From Lachnospiraceae bacterium UBA4260 (lineage in GTDB: Bacteria > Bacillota > Clostridia > Lachnospirales > Lachnospiraceae): a stretch of DNA of 22,554 nt. The stretch covers positions 84,371 through 106,924 of the forward strand of contig DGWK01000030.1 in the NCBI GenBank assembly GCA_002395235.1. The letters are read 5' to 3'. Made by a program: the position numbers and the translations under genes. Positions 1 through 7,889 of this stretch are shown here, piece by piece (the first letter of the stretch is position 1; each line of letters opens with the position of its first letter). The notes under the pieces were generated by a model. That model was given only the letters and a program-made list of their open reading frames with translations, ran no database searches and was not told where the DNA came from.

Positions 1-9
1 AAAAGAATT

Positions 10-759
10 ATGAATACAACAAATCATCCCCTGATCTGGGCCCACCGCGGCGCCAGCGGCCACGCCCCCGAAAACACCCTGCCCGCTTTTCAGCTCGCCG
101 CCGACATGGGCGCCGACGGCGTCGAACTCGACGTCCAGCAGACCAAAGACGGCGTGCTCGTCGTCTGCCACGACGAGACCATCGACCGCACAAGCAACGG
201 CGCCGGCTGGATCAAAGACTTCACCTTCGACGAGCTCCGAGCCCTCGACTTCAGCGCCGGAAACGCCGCCTACGAAGGCGTGCAGATTCCCACCATGGAG
301 GAAGTCTTCGACCTGCTCGCGCCCACCGGCCTCACGATCAACATTGAGCTCAAGACCGGCATCATCTTTTACGAGGGCATCGAGCAGCAGATCCTGGAAC
401 TGACCCGCCGCAAGGGCTGGGAGGACCGCGTCATCTACTCCTCCTTCAACCACTACTCAGTCTGCAAGGTCAAAAAATTGAACCCCGCCGCCAAAGTCGG
501 CCTCCTCTACGCGGACGGCCCCGTCGACATGCCCGGCTACGGAAAGCATCTGGGCGCCGACGCCCTGCATCCCGCATTTTACAACCTCCAGTATCCGAAC
601 TTCATGGAGGACTCCCGCCAAAACGGCCTCGACGTCAACGTCTGGACTGTCAACACCACGGAGGAACTCCTGCAGTGCCGGAAGTACGGCGTGAACGCCG
701 TCATCACCAACTACCCGGCCAAGGCCCGCGCCGTGTACGAAAGCCCCGCCCAGCACTGA
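10..759 (+). CDS. ugpQ: Glycerophosphodiester phosphodiesterase
   Basis: This 249-residue protein is a cytoplasmic GDPD-type phosphodiesterase, predicted to hydrolyse glycerophosphodiesters to glycerol-3-phosphate and an alcohol. What is seen: the family signature near the N-terminus (HRGASGHAPENT, H12, R13, E21, N22), then E39 and D41 in GVELDVQ and H54 in VVCHDE, the metal and acid/base residues of the family's TIM barrel. Length equals the usual single-domain form. There is no signal peptide or membrane segment. The ATG at 10 leaves only nine bases of leader in the window, so the ribosome site and promoter cannot be judged. It is followed by a strong hairpin at 784-813. The symbol follows the bacterial cytoplasmic homologue; orthology is inferred. 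Very GC-rich third positions match the next genes. Confidence 0.93.
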   Translation: MNTTNHPLIWAHRGASGHAPENTLPAFQLAADMGADGVELDVQQTKDGVLVVCHDETIDRTSNGAGWIKDFTFDELRALDFSAGNAAYEGVQIPTMEEVFDLLAPTGLTINIELKTGIIFYEGIEQQILELTRRKGWEDRVIYSSFNHYSVCKVKKLNPAAKVGLLYADGPVDMPGYGKHLGADALHPAFYNLQYPNFMEDSRQNGLDVNVWTVNTTEELLQCRKYGVNAVITNYPAKARAVYESPAQH

Positions 760-783
760 ACTCAATTCAATAGTGAAAAATTT

Positions 784-813
784 AAAGCCGGCACGCACCC
801 GCGTGCCGGCTTT
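784..813. terminator. Bidirectional intrinsic terminator between convergent genes
   Basis: A perfect 13-bp stem (AAAGCCGGCACGC, 784-796, with its complement at 801-813) closes on a 4-nt loop. The minus strand runs into TTTAAATTTTT, so it should stop leftward transcription from the transporter. Plus-strand uridines are fewer (CTTTACT). It lies between the converging phosphodiesterase and transporter genes. Confidence 0.75.
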
Positions 814-939
814 ACTCATGCATATGCCCTCCGACTTGCGCAATGCGCCAGTCTGCCTGCGGCCCCGACTGCGCTGCCGCGCCAGCCAGCCTCCAACACC
901 CGCCGGCCTCTCTGCGCCCGCCGCGCCGGCCACATTCCA

Positions 940-2208
940 TCACTTCCCCAGCGGCTGCTTATCCGAAATCCGCAGGAAAACAAATCCGAGCAGGAAGAAC
1001 ACCGCCAGCGACGCGACCGCAATATTGATCGTACCGCCCGCCAGCTTGACGACTGCGATGACAGCCGACCCGATAAAGGACGCGCCCTTGGAGAAAATAT
1101 CGTAAATTCCGAAGTACTCCCCGGAGTTTTCCGCAGGAATGATCTTGGAAAAATAGCTTCTGGAAAGCGACTGAATGGACCCCTGGAAGCACCCCACGCC
1201 AAAAGCCAGAATGCCAAAGTCCACAAGCGTGTGAAGCGTCAGCGCATACAGACACACGCAGAAGTAGCCGATGATGCAGACAAGGATGAGCGTCACCGTG
1301 TCAAATTTCTTGGAGAGCCGCGCGAACACCAGCGATCCGCCAAAAGCCACGACCTGCGTCGCCAGAAGGAACACCACCTGCCCCACCGTGGGAAGCCCCA
1401 GGTCCGTGCCGATATTGATGCAGTTGTCGATGATCGTCCCGACGCCGTCGATGTAGAGGAAGAAGGCGATCAGGAAATAGAGCACTTTTTTGTCGCGGGT
1501 CGCGATCTTTTTGAGAGTAGCGAATATTTTGGCAAAGACTGCCGTGATCTCGCCCTTCTCCGCGTCCACGTAGTTGATCTGCTTGTACTCTTTGAGCAGC
1601 GGCAGCGTGACCAGCAGCCACCACAGGCCCGTCACCGAAAAGCCGATGATCCGCGCGGCCATGGGCGAGAAGATCATCAGATCCTCGCTCAGCCCTCCGC
1701 CCAAAATATAGGCCACCATAGCGATAATAAAAGGAATGCAGGATCCGATGTAGCCCCAGGCGTAGCCGTACGAGGACACCTGGTCCATCCTGTCCTCCGA
1801 CGTGATGTCATTGAGCATGGAGTCGTAGAAAGTCAGCGAGATCGAGTAAAAGATCTTAGTCAGGACAAAGAGCACGATGAACAAGACCCAACTTGTCGCA
1901 AAACCGTTCAGAATGCACCCGATGACCCCGAGCGCCACAGCAGTCTGGAAGAAAATCTTCTTGCGATCCTTGTGGTCCGCCAGCGCTCCGCAGACTGGCC
2001 CGAGCACCGCCACAATGACCGTCACAACCGAGATCGCGATGGAATAATAGGCCGTTGCCTGATCGCCCGTGATCTGTCCGGGCGCGTCCCCGATCGCCAG
2101 CGCCTTGAAAAAGATCGGAATCAGCGAACACGCCAGCATCGTGAAGGCAGAATTGCCCACGTCGTAGAGTACCCAGGCGCGCTCTTTTTTGGTCAGATTT
2201 TTGAACAT
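940..2208 (-). CDS. UMF1-family MFS transporter
   Basis: This 422-residue integral membrane protein has about 11-12 hydrophobic segments. The N-terminal motif WVLYDVGNSAFTML is typical of the UMF1 (Atg22-like / YxiO) branch of the major facilitator superfamily. A loop of the kind MFS proteins carry after helix 2 is visible as GALADHKDRKKIFF. Such proteins are putative exporters or nutrient transporters and the substrate is not predictable. The ATG at 2208 is preceded by GGGGGAGACGATC, a good ribosome site. The gene is divergent from the dehydrogenase at 2471, with 262 bp between them containing an AT-rich stretch near 2365-2385 that could hold the promoters. Family call is firm; substrate unknown. 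Confidence 0.9.
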   Translation of the reverse strand: MFKNLTKKERAWVLYDVGNSAFTMLACSLIPIFFKALAIGDAPGQITGDQATAYYSIAISVVTVIVAVLGPVCGALADHKDRKKIFFQTAVALGVIGCILNGFATSWVLFIVLFVLTKIFYSISLTFYDSMLNDITSEDRMDQVSSYGYAWGYIGSCIPFIIAMVAYILGGGLSEDLMIFSPMAARIIGFSVTGLWWLLVTLPLLKEYKQINYVDAEKGEITAVFAKIFATLKKIATRDKKVLYFLIAFFLYIDGVGTIIDNCINIGTDLGLPTVGQVVFLLATQVVAFGGSLVFARLSKKFDTVTLILVCIIGYFCVCLYALTLHTLVDFGILAFGVGCFQGSIQSLSRSYFSKIIPAENSGEYFGIYDIFSKGASFIGSAVIAVVKLAGGTINIAVASLAVFFLLGFVFLRISDKQPLGK

Positions 2209-2470
2209 GATCGTCTCCCCCTGAAAATCATCGTCAGTTTCCCTGCCGCTCCCGCCTCCGGCGGCAACAACTGTAGTTATTATAGCAAATCACCGGCTGA
2301 TTCACATCCCCGTGACACCTATGAAAATTTGTCCGGAATTCAACGCCCCATTCCCCCAAAACCATGTTAAATTATTATTGAGTATGCAACAGCCGCCGTG
2401 ACCTTTGTCTCACCGGCCGATCTCACTCTCCGCCGCCGGCGGTCCAACTTAACACAGAAAGGAAAACACT

Positions 2471-3421
2471 ATGAGCAAAATCGTCATTATGGAATCCCTC
2501 GGCATCTCCGCCGAAGAACTCGCCGCGCGCAAGAAACCTTTTGAAGAGAAGGGACATACATTTGCTGACTTTCCCCGCACGACGGACATCCCCACGCTGA
2601 TCGCACAGGCCAAAGACGCCGACGCCATGATCATCGCCAACATGCCCATGCCCGCCGAAGTCATCCGCAGCTGCCCTAACCTCAAATTCATCGACGTCGC
2701 CTTCACGGGCGTCGACCACGTCGGCCTCGATGCCGCCAAAGAAAAAGGCATCGCCGTCAGCAACGCCTCCGGCTACTCCAACGAGGCGGTCTCCGAGCTG
2801 GTCCTCGGAATGGTTCTGGGCATCCTTCGCCGCATCCGCTCCGTCGAAGACCGCTGCCGCACCGGACAGACCAAAGACGGCCTCGTCGGCTCCGAACTCA
2901 AGGGCAAGACGGTCGGCATCATCGGATTCGGCAAGATCGGATCCCGCTCCGCGGAGCTCTTCCACGCGTTTGGATGCAATATTTTGGCAAACAGCCGCAC
3001 CAAAAAAGAGAACGCCCCGGATTATGTCAACCAGGTCTCCCAGGAGACCCTCCTCAAAGAATCCGACATCGTCGTCCTCCACTGCCCGCTCAACGACTCC
3101 ACCCGCGGCATGATCAATGCGGATAAACTCTCCATGATGAAGAAGTCCGCCATCCTCATCAACGTCGCCCGCGGTCCCGTTGTCGTCGCCCAGGACCTGG
3201 CCGACGCCCTGAACAGCGGCACCATCGCTGCCGCCGGCATCGACGTCTTCGACAAGGAGCCGCCGCTGGCCGCCGATGAGCCCCTCATCAACTGCCAGAA
3301 CTGCCTCGTCACGCCGCACGTCGCTTTCGCCACCAAGGAGTCCATGACCCTTCGCGCCGAGATCGTCTTCGACAACCTGCAGGCGTGGATGGACGGCCAC
3401 CAGAAAAACGTAATCCTCTGA
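2471..3421 (+). CDS. D-2-hydroxyacid dehydrogenase (NAD-dependent)
   Basis: This 316-residue soluble oxidoreductase belongs to the D-isomer 2-hydroxyacid dehydrogenase family. The Rossmann fingerprint GFGKIG lies at about 152-157. Catalytic residues are visible as R234 in NVARGP, E263 in DKEPP and H283 in TPHVAF. The N-terminal third is the usual flanking substrate domain. The family reduces 2-ketoacids or oxidises D-2-hydroxyacids; the actual substrate (lactate, glycerate, phosphoglycerate or another) cannot be told. AAAGGAAAACACT precedes the ATG. It is followed by a palindrome fragment and a 14-bp-stem terminator, so it is probably monocistronic. Confidence 0.92.
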   Translation: MSKIVIMESLGISAEELAARKKPFEEKGHTFADFPRTTDIPTLIAQAKDADAMIIANMPMPAEVIRSCPNLKFIDVAFTGVDHVGLDAAKEKGIAVSNASGYSNEAVSELVLGMVLGILRRIRSVEDRCRTGQTKDGLVGSELKGKTVGIIGFGKIGSRSAELFHAFGCNILANSRTKKENAPDYVNQVSQETLLKESDIVVLHCPLNDSTRGMINADKLSMMKKSAILINVARGPVVVAQDLADALNSGTIAAAGIDVFDKEPPLAADEPLINCQNCLVTPHVAFATKESMTLRAEIVFDNLQAWMDGHQKNVIL

Positions 3422-3422
3422 C

Positions 3423-3464
3423 GTGTGTCACGGGCGTGTGTCACGGGGACGTATCTCCTGACAC
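3423..3464. repeat. REP-like palindrome, half copy with duplicated head
   Basis: Two overlapping heads (GTGTGTCACGGG, then GTGTGTCACGGGGACGTATC at 3436) followed by TCCTGACACA. This is one arm of the palindrome seen complete at 5903, 12042, 12866 and 14477. The same doubled head occurs at 14477. The second arm is missing here. Confidence 0.7.
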
Positions 3465-3485
3465 ATTATTTAGTGACATATAAAT

Positions 3486-3541
3486 ACCCTGGAATATAGC
3501 AGTAATCCAATTAGATTATCACTATATTCCAGGGTCTTTTT
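3486..3541 (+). terminator. Terminator-like 50-bp palindrome, copy 1
   Basis: The arm ACCCTGGAATATAG (3486-3499) pairs perfectly with 3522-3535 across a 22-nt loop and is followed by CTTTTTA. It sits 65 bp after the dehydrogenase stop and probably terminates it. The same 50-bp architecture recurs at 14419-14468 with paired changes in both arms, so it is also a member of a dispersed repeat family. Confidence 0.7.
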
Positions 3542-3570
3542 AGGTCAGTCGTCAAAATATAGTCTCCCGA

Positions 3571-3650
3571 GTCGCACTCGTTCCCCCCGGGGCGCACTCA
3601 ATCACCCCGGGCCATCACTCATTCACCCCGGTCGCACTCATTCATCGAAC
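3571..3650. repeat. Four-copy 20-bp tandem repeat
   Basis: Exact 20-bp period: units at 3571, 3591, 3611 and 3631 with consensus GTCGCACTCATTCACCCCGG. The fourth unit diverges after 13 bases where it enters the stop codon and final codons of the lipoprotein gene (stop at 3642). It lies in the 3' untranslated region of that gene. Confidence 0.8.
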
Positions 3651-4427
3651 CATTTCATATTCATAGGTGTCCAGATTTACTTTTACGAGGCCTTCGCCTT
3701 CCGCATTGTCAAACCAGATCTTAGCAAAGCCGTCCTCAATCTCCAGCTTATAAGGCCAGTACCAGTTCTCAAATTCCCCGATCCTCTCAAGGGTCTCGCC
3801 CTTCGTGTTGCACACGAAGAAGGCCGGTCCGTAATAGCCGCACAGGACGATCCGCCCGTCATCCGTAAAAGCACTGTGAATCGACGCCCCTGTGAAATCA
3901 GGATTCTGCCACAGTTCTTCTCCGTTCCTGACATCCAGCGCGACTACCGTGCCGCTCCAGTTATAATAGTAGACGCCGTTCGACAGCCCGATCTCCTGCA
4001 CCTGCGTGAGCTCGGTCGCGCTGTGCTGGCTCACGACTTCCTTCTGCCAGACGACATTTCCGTCCGCGTCCGTGCACACGATCTTCGCCACTTCCCTCTG
4101 GTCGCCGTTCGGGTCTCCCTGGTAGCCGCTCTCCATCATGACCGAATAGCCTGACACATCAACTGCCGCGTCATCCGTTGTCTGACCGGATGCATCTGCT
4201 TTCGCTGCGTCCGCCGGGTTTGCTGCGCTGTCCTCTGCCTGGCCCTCGGCTCCGGCATCTGCCTGCCCCGCCGCCGCACTGTCACCAGCCTCCCCAGCAC
4301 CGGCCTCCACCTGCTTTCCCGCACTGTCACCCGCCGCCGCGTTGTTGCCACCCCCAGCATTGCACCCCGCGAGCGACATCGCAATGATGGTAAGCGATCC
4401 TAATAATGCTATTCTGTTTCTGATCAT
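3642..4427 (-). CDS. Lipoprotein with PQQ-like repeat domain
   Basis: A 261-residue predicted surface lipoprotein. The N-terminus has a positive start (MIRNR), a hydrophobic stretch and a lipobox LAGC with C22 as the lipidated residue. Residues ~23-92 are a low-complexity Ala/Gly/Asp/Glu linker. The C-terminal ~165 residues show beta-propeller-like strands of the PQQ-binding-like type: ADGNVVWQKEV, GTVVALDVRNGEELWQ and the GRIVLCGYY region. That is about three blades, so it is short for a full propeller. No catalytic residues are evident; a binding or sensing role is inference. GGAGGATAAGAG precedes the ATG at 4427. A four-copy tandem repeat abuts its stop. Confidence 0.75.
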   Translation of the reverse strand: MIRNRIALLGSLTIIAMSLAGCNAGGGNNAAAGDSAGKQVEAGAGEAGDSAAAGQADAGAEGQAEDSAANPADAAKADASGQTTDDAAVDVSGYSVMMESGYQGDPNGDQREVAKIVCTDADGNVVWQKEVVSQHSATELTQVQEIGLSNGVYYYNWSGTVVALDVRNGEELWQNPDFTGASIHSAFTDDGRIVLCGYYGPAFFVCNTKGETLERIGEFENWYWPYKLEIEDGFAKIWFDNAEGEGLVKVNLDTYEYEMVR

Positions 4428-4561
4428 CTCTTATCCTCCGGATTAGTCGAAAAAATCGGCCGAACTGTATTTTGACCCTACAGCCCTTCAGCCGCCAAAT
4501 CAATGACTCTACTAAAATATACGTCTTTTTTTTCTTCCTGCAACAATAATTATCGCTTCCT

Positions 4562-4589
4562 TTGACACTCTGCGCAAGATATGTATAAT
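4562..4589 (+). promoter_or_regulatory. Consensus sigma-A promoter for the membrane protein gene
   Basis: TTGACA at 4562-4567 and TATAAT at 4584-4589, both perfect matches, separated by 16 bp. The start codon at 4663 lies 73 bp downstream with AAGGGTAAGG as ribosome site, so the leader is roughly 65 nt. Confidence 0.8.
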
Positions 4590-4662
4590 AATCCATATAT
4601 TGTTCCAAAATAGTGATGCCCCATAGCTCATCAATCAATCAATCAAAGGGTAAGGATTTTAT

Positions 4663-5421
4663 ATGGACAAATTAGCAGCAGGCATTGTCGACAAACTGAG
4701 TATCGTCGGTTTTTTTAACGTAATTATATCAGGTTCCGTGCTATTATACGGAATCTCCCCTATTCTGGACCGGTACGCTCCCGATATCTTCTATTTGAAG
4801 CTCGGCTTGGAAAAAGACATTGAAAAGGCAATCGTAGCCTGCCTCATGTGTTACCTCTTCGGCTGCGCGCTGCAGAGCCTCCAGGAATTCTCCTTTAAGT
4901 GGCTCAAGTCAAACATCGCAAGCCGCTGCCTGGCCACCATAGACAACGCCGAGAAACAGCCGCAGGATAAGCCCATTATATCCAACGCGCACAGGCGCGT
5001 GGAAGTCACCGAACTCGCGGAGAAGCTGTTCAAGAAGAAGAACCAGGGAACGTTCGATCCCAACAACAAAGAGATGTGCAGCTACTTCATCGATTATTGC
5101 GAGTACAGCAATTCGGTCAAAGGCTACGGCAGCAAAGCCAGCCGCTACAGCGAGTCGGCCACATTCTTCGAGCAGCTGGCCGTCGCTTTCTTCACACTTA
5201 CCGTGATCGGAATCTTCATAGTGCTGTTTGTACATCCAGGCGAGCTGCAGTACTTAATCGGTTACACCGTATTGGGCTTGATCTTCACCGGACGCGCTTA
5301 CCAGTGCCGCCTGAACTGGGCCAAAACAGTGCTCTCAACCTACGAAGCCGTAACCGACAAGGAAGAGTATGACAGGGAAACATCGCTGGGCATGCTTCTT
5401 AAATCTGAACCTGAGCTGTAA
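4663..5421 (+). CDS. Multipass membrane protein, unknown function
   Basis: A 252-residue protein that I do not recognise. Hydrophobic segments at about residues 14-34 (GFFNVIISGSVLLYGI), 52-68 (AIVACLMCYLFGCALQ), 172-190 (AVAFFTLTVIGIFIVLFV) and 195-210 (YLIGYTVLGLIFTG) suggest two hairpin pairs around a ~100-residue charged cytoplasmic region (KWLKSN to YSESATFFEQ). It has its own near-perfect promoter and ends in a palindromic terminator-like element at 5439-5525, so it is a stand-alone transcription unit. No enzymatic motif is seen. Arrangement with a charged central domain resembles accessory sensor-type proteins, but function is not assigned. Confidence 0.7.
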   Translation: MDKLAAGIVDKLSIVGFFNVIISGSVLLYGISPILDRYAPDIFYLKLGLEKDIEKAIVACLMCYLFGCALQSLQEFSFKWLKSNIASRCLATIDNAEKQPQDKPIISNAHRRVEVTELAEKLFKKKNQGTFDPNNKEMCSYFIDYCEYSNSVKGYGSKASRYSESATFFEQLAVAFFTLTVIGIFIVLFVHPGELQYLIGYTVLGLIFTGRAYQCRLNWAKTVLSTYEAVTDKEEYDRETSLGMLLKSEPEL

Positions 5422-5438
5422 GGCGGCCGCCTCGGTGC

Positions 5439-5525
5439 CAAAATAGTCATAGTGCTCTTTTAAAACCCTTCTTCGGTGGATATTCCACCGAAGAAGGGTT
5501 TTTAAAAAGGGTATACACTATTTTG
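5439..5525. repeat. 87-bp nested palindrome / terminator-like element, copy 1
   Basis: The core CCCTTCTTCGGTGGA pairs perfectly with its complement around TAT (about 5466-5498). The outer ends CAAAATAGT (5439-5447) and ACTATTTTG (5517-5525) are also inverted repeats, giving a near-symmetric 87-bp element. T-rich flanks make it a plausible terminator for the gene ending at 5421. Related copies lie at 6421 and 6502. Confidence 0.75.
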
Positions 5526-5585
5526 CCCCCCAGTCATTCACCGGGCAAAAATTCCAAGTTCTATCAGCGGCAGGGGAAAGCCCCC

Positions 5586-5882
5586 TCATTCATCCTGCCC
5601 CAGCCCAAAATACAGCAGCTCGTTGTACTTGGCGTTGGCTTCCTCCGCCTCTTTCTTTTTGATCCATCGCTCCCGGTCGCTCATGATCGCCAGCATCTCA
5701 TCCGCGATCTCTTCCGCCGAGCGCGGCTTCGCGTTGTGCAGATAAGCCGTCATGCGCCGCATAGTCTTTTCCGATCCCAGATTTTTGGCGATGACCTGCC
5801 CGAACTCCTCCGGGTAGCCCATCTTCACGATGGAACCGATCAGCTCCCGATATGCTTCTTTCCATGACTCAGGTGCGCTCAT
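5586..5882 (-). CDS. Small conserved hypothetical protein
   Basis: A 98-residue, mostly helical, charged protein with no signal peptide or membrane segment. Visible features are EFGQVIAKNLGSEKTMRRM, then SAEEIADEMLAIMSDRERWIKKKEAEEANAKY, a likely long helix, and a C-terminal LLYFGLG. It resembles a small hypothetical family I associate with Lachnospiraceae genomes; no function is known to me. GGAGGGCATAG precedes the ATG. The TGTGTCACGGGGACG palindrome lies immediately upstream (5903-5978), within what should be its promoter region, and another repeat lies downstream. Confidence 0.7.
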   Translation of the reverse strand: MSAPESWKEAYRELIGSIVKMGYPEEFGQVIAKNLGSEKTMRRMTAYLHNAKPRSAEEIADEMLAIMSDRERWIKKKEAEEANAKYNELLYFGLGQDE

Positions 5883-5902
5883 CTATGCCCTCCTCGAATT
5901 CC

Positions 5903-5978
5903 GTGTGTCACGGGGACGTATCTCCTGACACACCCTCGCGCCCAAAAGTGTGTCACCGGATACGTCCCCGTGACACAC
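5903..5978. repeat. REP-like palindrome, full copy with spacer
   Basis: GTGTGTCACGGGGACGTATC (5903-5922) is repeated as a perfect inverted 20-mer at 5959-5978. The spacer between the arms is ~36 bp and contains inner TGACACA / TGTGTCA half-sites. It lies between divergent genes. Confidence 0.85.
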
Positions 5979-6086
5979 CCTCCTCAATAATAACACATCT
6001 GCACCTTGACATATTTGTATTTTTTGATATACGGTTGCTGTAACAGGAGCATTTCTCCAAAATATTGCTCCGGAAAGAGGCCAAGA

Positions 6087-6314
6087 ATGAGTTACTTAAT
6101 CAAAGATACCACCGAAGAAGAACGCCGCAGAATCGTCGAAGAGTCGCTCGGAAACCTGAGCGGAGCCTGTGACGGCTGCGCCTCAAGAGTTGCCGACATG
6201 TACGACGCCTATATCCGCGGCGAGAAGGAACTGCGCGAGATAAACATGGCTTTCAGTACACGCTATGTGAAGGGCGGCATGGAAAGAGAGCGCAGTTCCT
6301 GCAGTCAGCAATAA
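6087..6314 (+). CDS. Small conserved hypothetical protein (75 aa)
   Basis: The open frame extends upstream to 6006, but the ATG at 6087 has a ribosome site AAAGAGG six bases before it and begins MSYLIKDTTEEERRRIVEE, a start shared by a small clostridial hypothetical family. The protein is 75 residues, charged and helical, with a CDGC pair (GACDGCASR) in the middle that could bind metal or form a disulphide, then DMYDAYIRGEKELREINMAF. No function is known to me. Two copies of the CCCTTCTTCGGTGGA palindrome follow within 250 bp. Confidence 0.7.
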   Translation: MSYLIKDTTEEERRRIVEESLGNLSGACDGCASRVADMYDAYIRGEKELREINMAFSTRYVKGGMERERSSCSQQ

Positions 6315-6420
6315 CTTCCGACCGGCCGGCGGCCGAACACCATACAGCAGCTGGCACCGCCGAATACTGTCGGCCGGCCGCACCGCCGGACATCACTGCC
6401 ACTGACGCCGCCAAAAAAGG

Positions 6421-6475
6421 CATAGTGCTCTTTCAAAACCCTTCTTCGGTGGATATTCCACTGAAGAAGGGCTCA
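6421..6475. repeat. CCCTTCTTCGGTGGA palindrome, copy 2 (truncated)
   Basis: CATAGTGCTCTTTCAAAACC leads into the stem at 6439-6471, with one G-U wobble on the distal arm. The left flank matches copy 1, but the right outer flank (GTATACACTATTTT) is missing. Confidence 0.7.
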
Positions 6476-6501
6476 GAAATAGACCTATATAGCCCTATAG
6501 C

Positions 6502-6576
6502 AGTCATAGTACCTATTTCCATCCCCTTCTCCGGTGGATATTCCACCGAAGAAGGGTTTTAAAAGAGGGTATACAG
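6502..6576. repeat. CCCTTCTTCGGTGGA palindrome, copy 3
   Basis: The stem at 6524-6556 has one C/A mismatch and is followed by TTTTAAAAGAGGGTATACAG, the same right flank as copy 1. The left flank contains GTCATAGTACC. It lies in tandem with copy 2, about 50 bp apart, in the gap between two converging genes. Confidence 0.7.
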
Positions 6577-6612
6577 TTTTTTCGGGCCGACTCTGACTAT
6601 TTTGACTCAAGG

Positions 6613-6673
6613 CCCACAGTGCCAGGCGCCGCCCCACAGTGCAAGGCGCCGCCCCCACAGCGCGAATCGCCGC
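6613..6673. repeat. Three-copy 20-bp tandem repeat
   Basis: Units CCCACAGTGCCAGGCGCCGC (6613), a one-base variant (6633) and a diverged third unit (6654, after one extra C). It is located just beyond the stop of the lipoprotein hydrolase gene (6722), the same placement as the array at 3571. The rest of the 6315-6721 gap holds palindromes only. Confidence 0.75.
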
Positions 6674-6721
6674 TCATCAGAACGAATCACTGCGCCCAAG
6701 AACGTCGCACGCAAACTTCCG

Positions 6722-7801
6722 TCACTCCCCCATCAGAAACCGCACCACCTCATCCTGAAATTCCTTATAACAGTTCTTTTCATACAGCAAAATGTGCGAG
6801 CCGCCCGGAATCACCTTCAGCTCCGATCCCTCCGGCAGCAACTCGAGCGATGCATTCACAGCCTCCCAATCCATGTACGGATCCTTGTCGCCGCAAATGA
6901 CCAGCGTCGGCACCGTTATCTTCTCAAGATCGATCAAAACAGTGTCCTTACTGACAAGCGCATCCTTCCTCCACCCGTTAGGGCTTGAATCCCCGTCATA
7001 GTGCCAACAGCTCGAACAAAACATCTCAATGACCACAGGGTCCGTCACTTCCGGGTCAAAACTTCCGTCCTCTCTGGTCTGGAAGTCCTCCGCTGCGCCT
7101 GCCCAATCATTATGGCTGAAAGGCTCCGTCGTCTCAGCCTCCCCAACTCCCGACAAAATCGGCGCATACAGCACAAGCTTTCTCAAATGTTCCGGATGCT
7201 CCGCCGCATAACGGCCGGCCGTCATTGTCCCCCAGCTCCAACCGAGCAGATCGATCCGATCCCGGCCTGTTTCGCGCGCGATCAATTCCACCGCCGCCCG
7301 TATGTCCTCCGCCGCATAAGTCGTGTCAGGCATTAAACCGTCCTCAACTTCCCCGGACTGCCCATATCCTGCAATATCCAGCCGCCAGACTGCATACCCT
7401 TCGCGCGCCAGCCGGCGCACCAGACTGTAATCCTCATAGTCAACATCAAACTCATGCGAGGAATAAGTCGACCCATGCATCAGCAAAATATTCATCTCTG
7501 GCTCTGAATTTTCCGCCTTCACGCAGTCCAGATGGAGCGCGATCCCGTTCCGCTCAAGCGGATACTCCGTATAGCTATAGGCATTCTGTCCCGCTTCCAT
7601 CTCTGTCGTCCCTGCGCCGGCCGAGGCAGTTTCAGTTCCGCCGCCTGCCGCAGTTCCACTGCCGCCGGCTGCAGCTGTTTCGCCACTGCCGGCTGGAACA
7701 GTTCCGCTACCACCGACTACCGCTGTTTCGCCACCGCCGGCTGCACACCCCGTTGCCAACAAAACACAAAGTGTCAGAATTGCTAATTTTTTGTACTTCA
7801 T
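6722..7801 (-). CDS. Alpha/beta-hydrolase lipoprotein
   Basis: A 359-residue predicted lipoprotein of the alpha/beta-hydrolase fold. Start chosen at 7801 (MKYKKLAILTLCVLLATGC) because the signal peptide begins there and AAGAG lies upstream; an in-frame ATG at 7843 would add 14 residues. The lipobox LATGC gives C19. Residues 20-70 are a Gly/Ser/Thr/Ala/Glu linker built of imperfect GGSGT-type repeats. The catalytic triad is visible: nucleophile S189 in GWSWG, acid D307 in GDKDPY, and H336 in GGSHILLY, with the oxyanion motif MHGST at 108-112. It is likely a surface esterase or lipase-like enzyme; substrate unknown. The linker is repetitive at DNA level (7615-7745). Same strand as the HIRAN gene upstream, but separated by a terminator. 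Confidence 0.85.
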   Translation of the reverse strand: MKYKKLAILTLCVLLATGCAAGGGETAVVGGSGTVPAGSGETAAAGGSGTAAGGGTETASAGAGTTEMEAGQNAYSYTEYPLERNGIALHLDCVKAENSEPEMNILLMHGSTYSSHEFDVDYEDYSLVRRLAREGYAVWRLDIAGYGQSGEVEDGLMPDTTYAAEDIRAAVELIARETGRDRIDLLGWSWGTMTAGRYAAEHPEHLRKLVLYAPILSGVGEAETTEPFSHNDWAGAAEDFQTREDGSFDPEVTDPVVIEMFCSSCWHYDGDSSPNGWRKDALVSKDTVLIDLEKITVPTLVICGDKDPYMDWEAVNASLELLPEGSELKVIPGGSHILLYEKNCYKEFQDEVVRFLMGE

Positions 7802-7826
7802 AATACTCTTTTTTAAACCCATGCCA

Positions 7827-7876
7827 TGCAAAAGGCTCCACACTACCCGATAACCTTACCGGAAGCAGGGAGCCTT
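7827..7876 (-). terminator. Putative terminator after the HIRAN gene
   Basis: On the minus strand AAGGCTCC (near 7869-7876) pairs with GGAGCCTT (near 7831-7838) and is followed by TT. The loop is long (about 30 nt), so efficiency is uncertain. Confidence 0.45.
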
Positions 7877-7889
7877 GCGGTGCCTGTTA

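Noticed and set aside
457..933. Leftward ORF across the phosphodiesterase 3' end and the terminator
   Set aside because: It would translate through the terminator stem at 784-813 and matches no protein pattern.
1231..2370. Long rightward ORF (379 codons) opposite the MFS transporter
   Set aside because: It is Arg/His/Asp-rich without hydrophobic cores, has no ribosome site, and is antisense to a clear UMF1 transporter; it is a GC-driven shadow frame.
2423..3400. Leftward ORF (325 codons) opposite the dehydrogenase
   Set aside because: Composition is Gly/Val/Asp/Glu noise and it mirrors the codons of a convincing dehydrogenase; no start signal.
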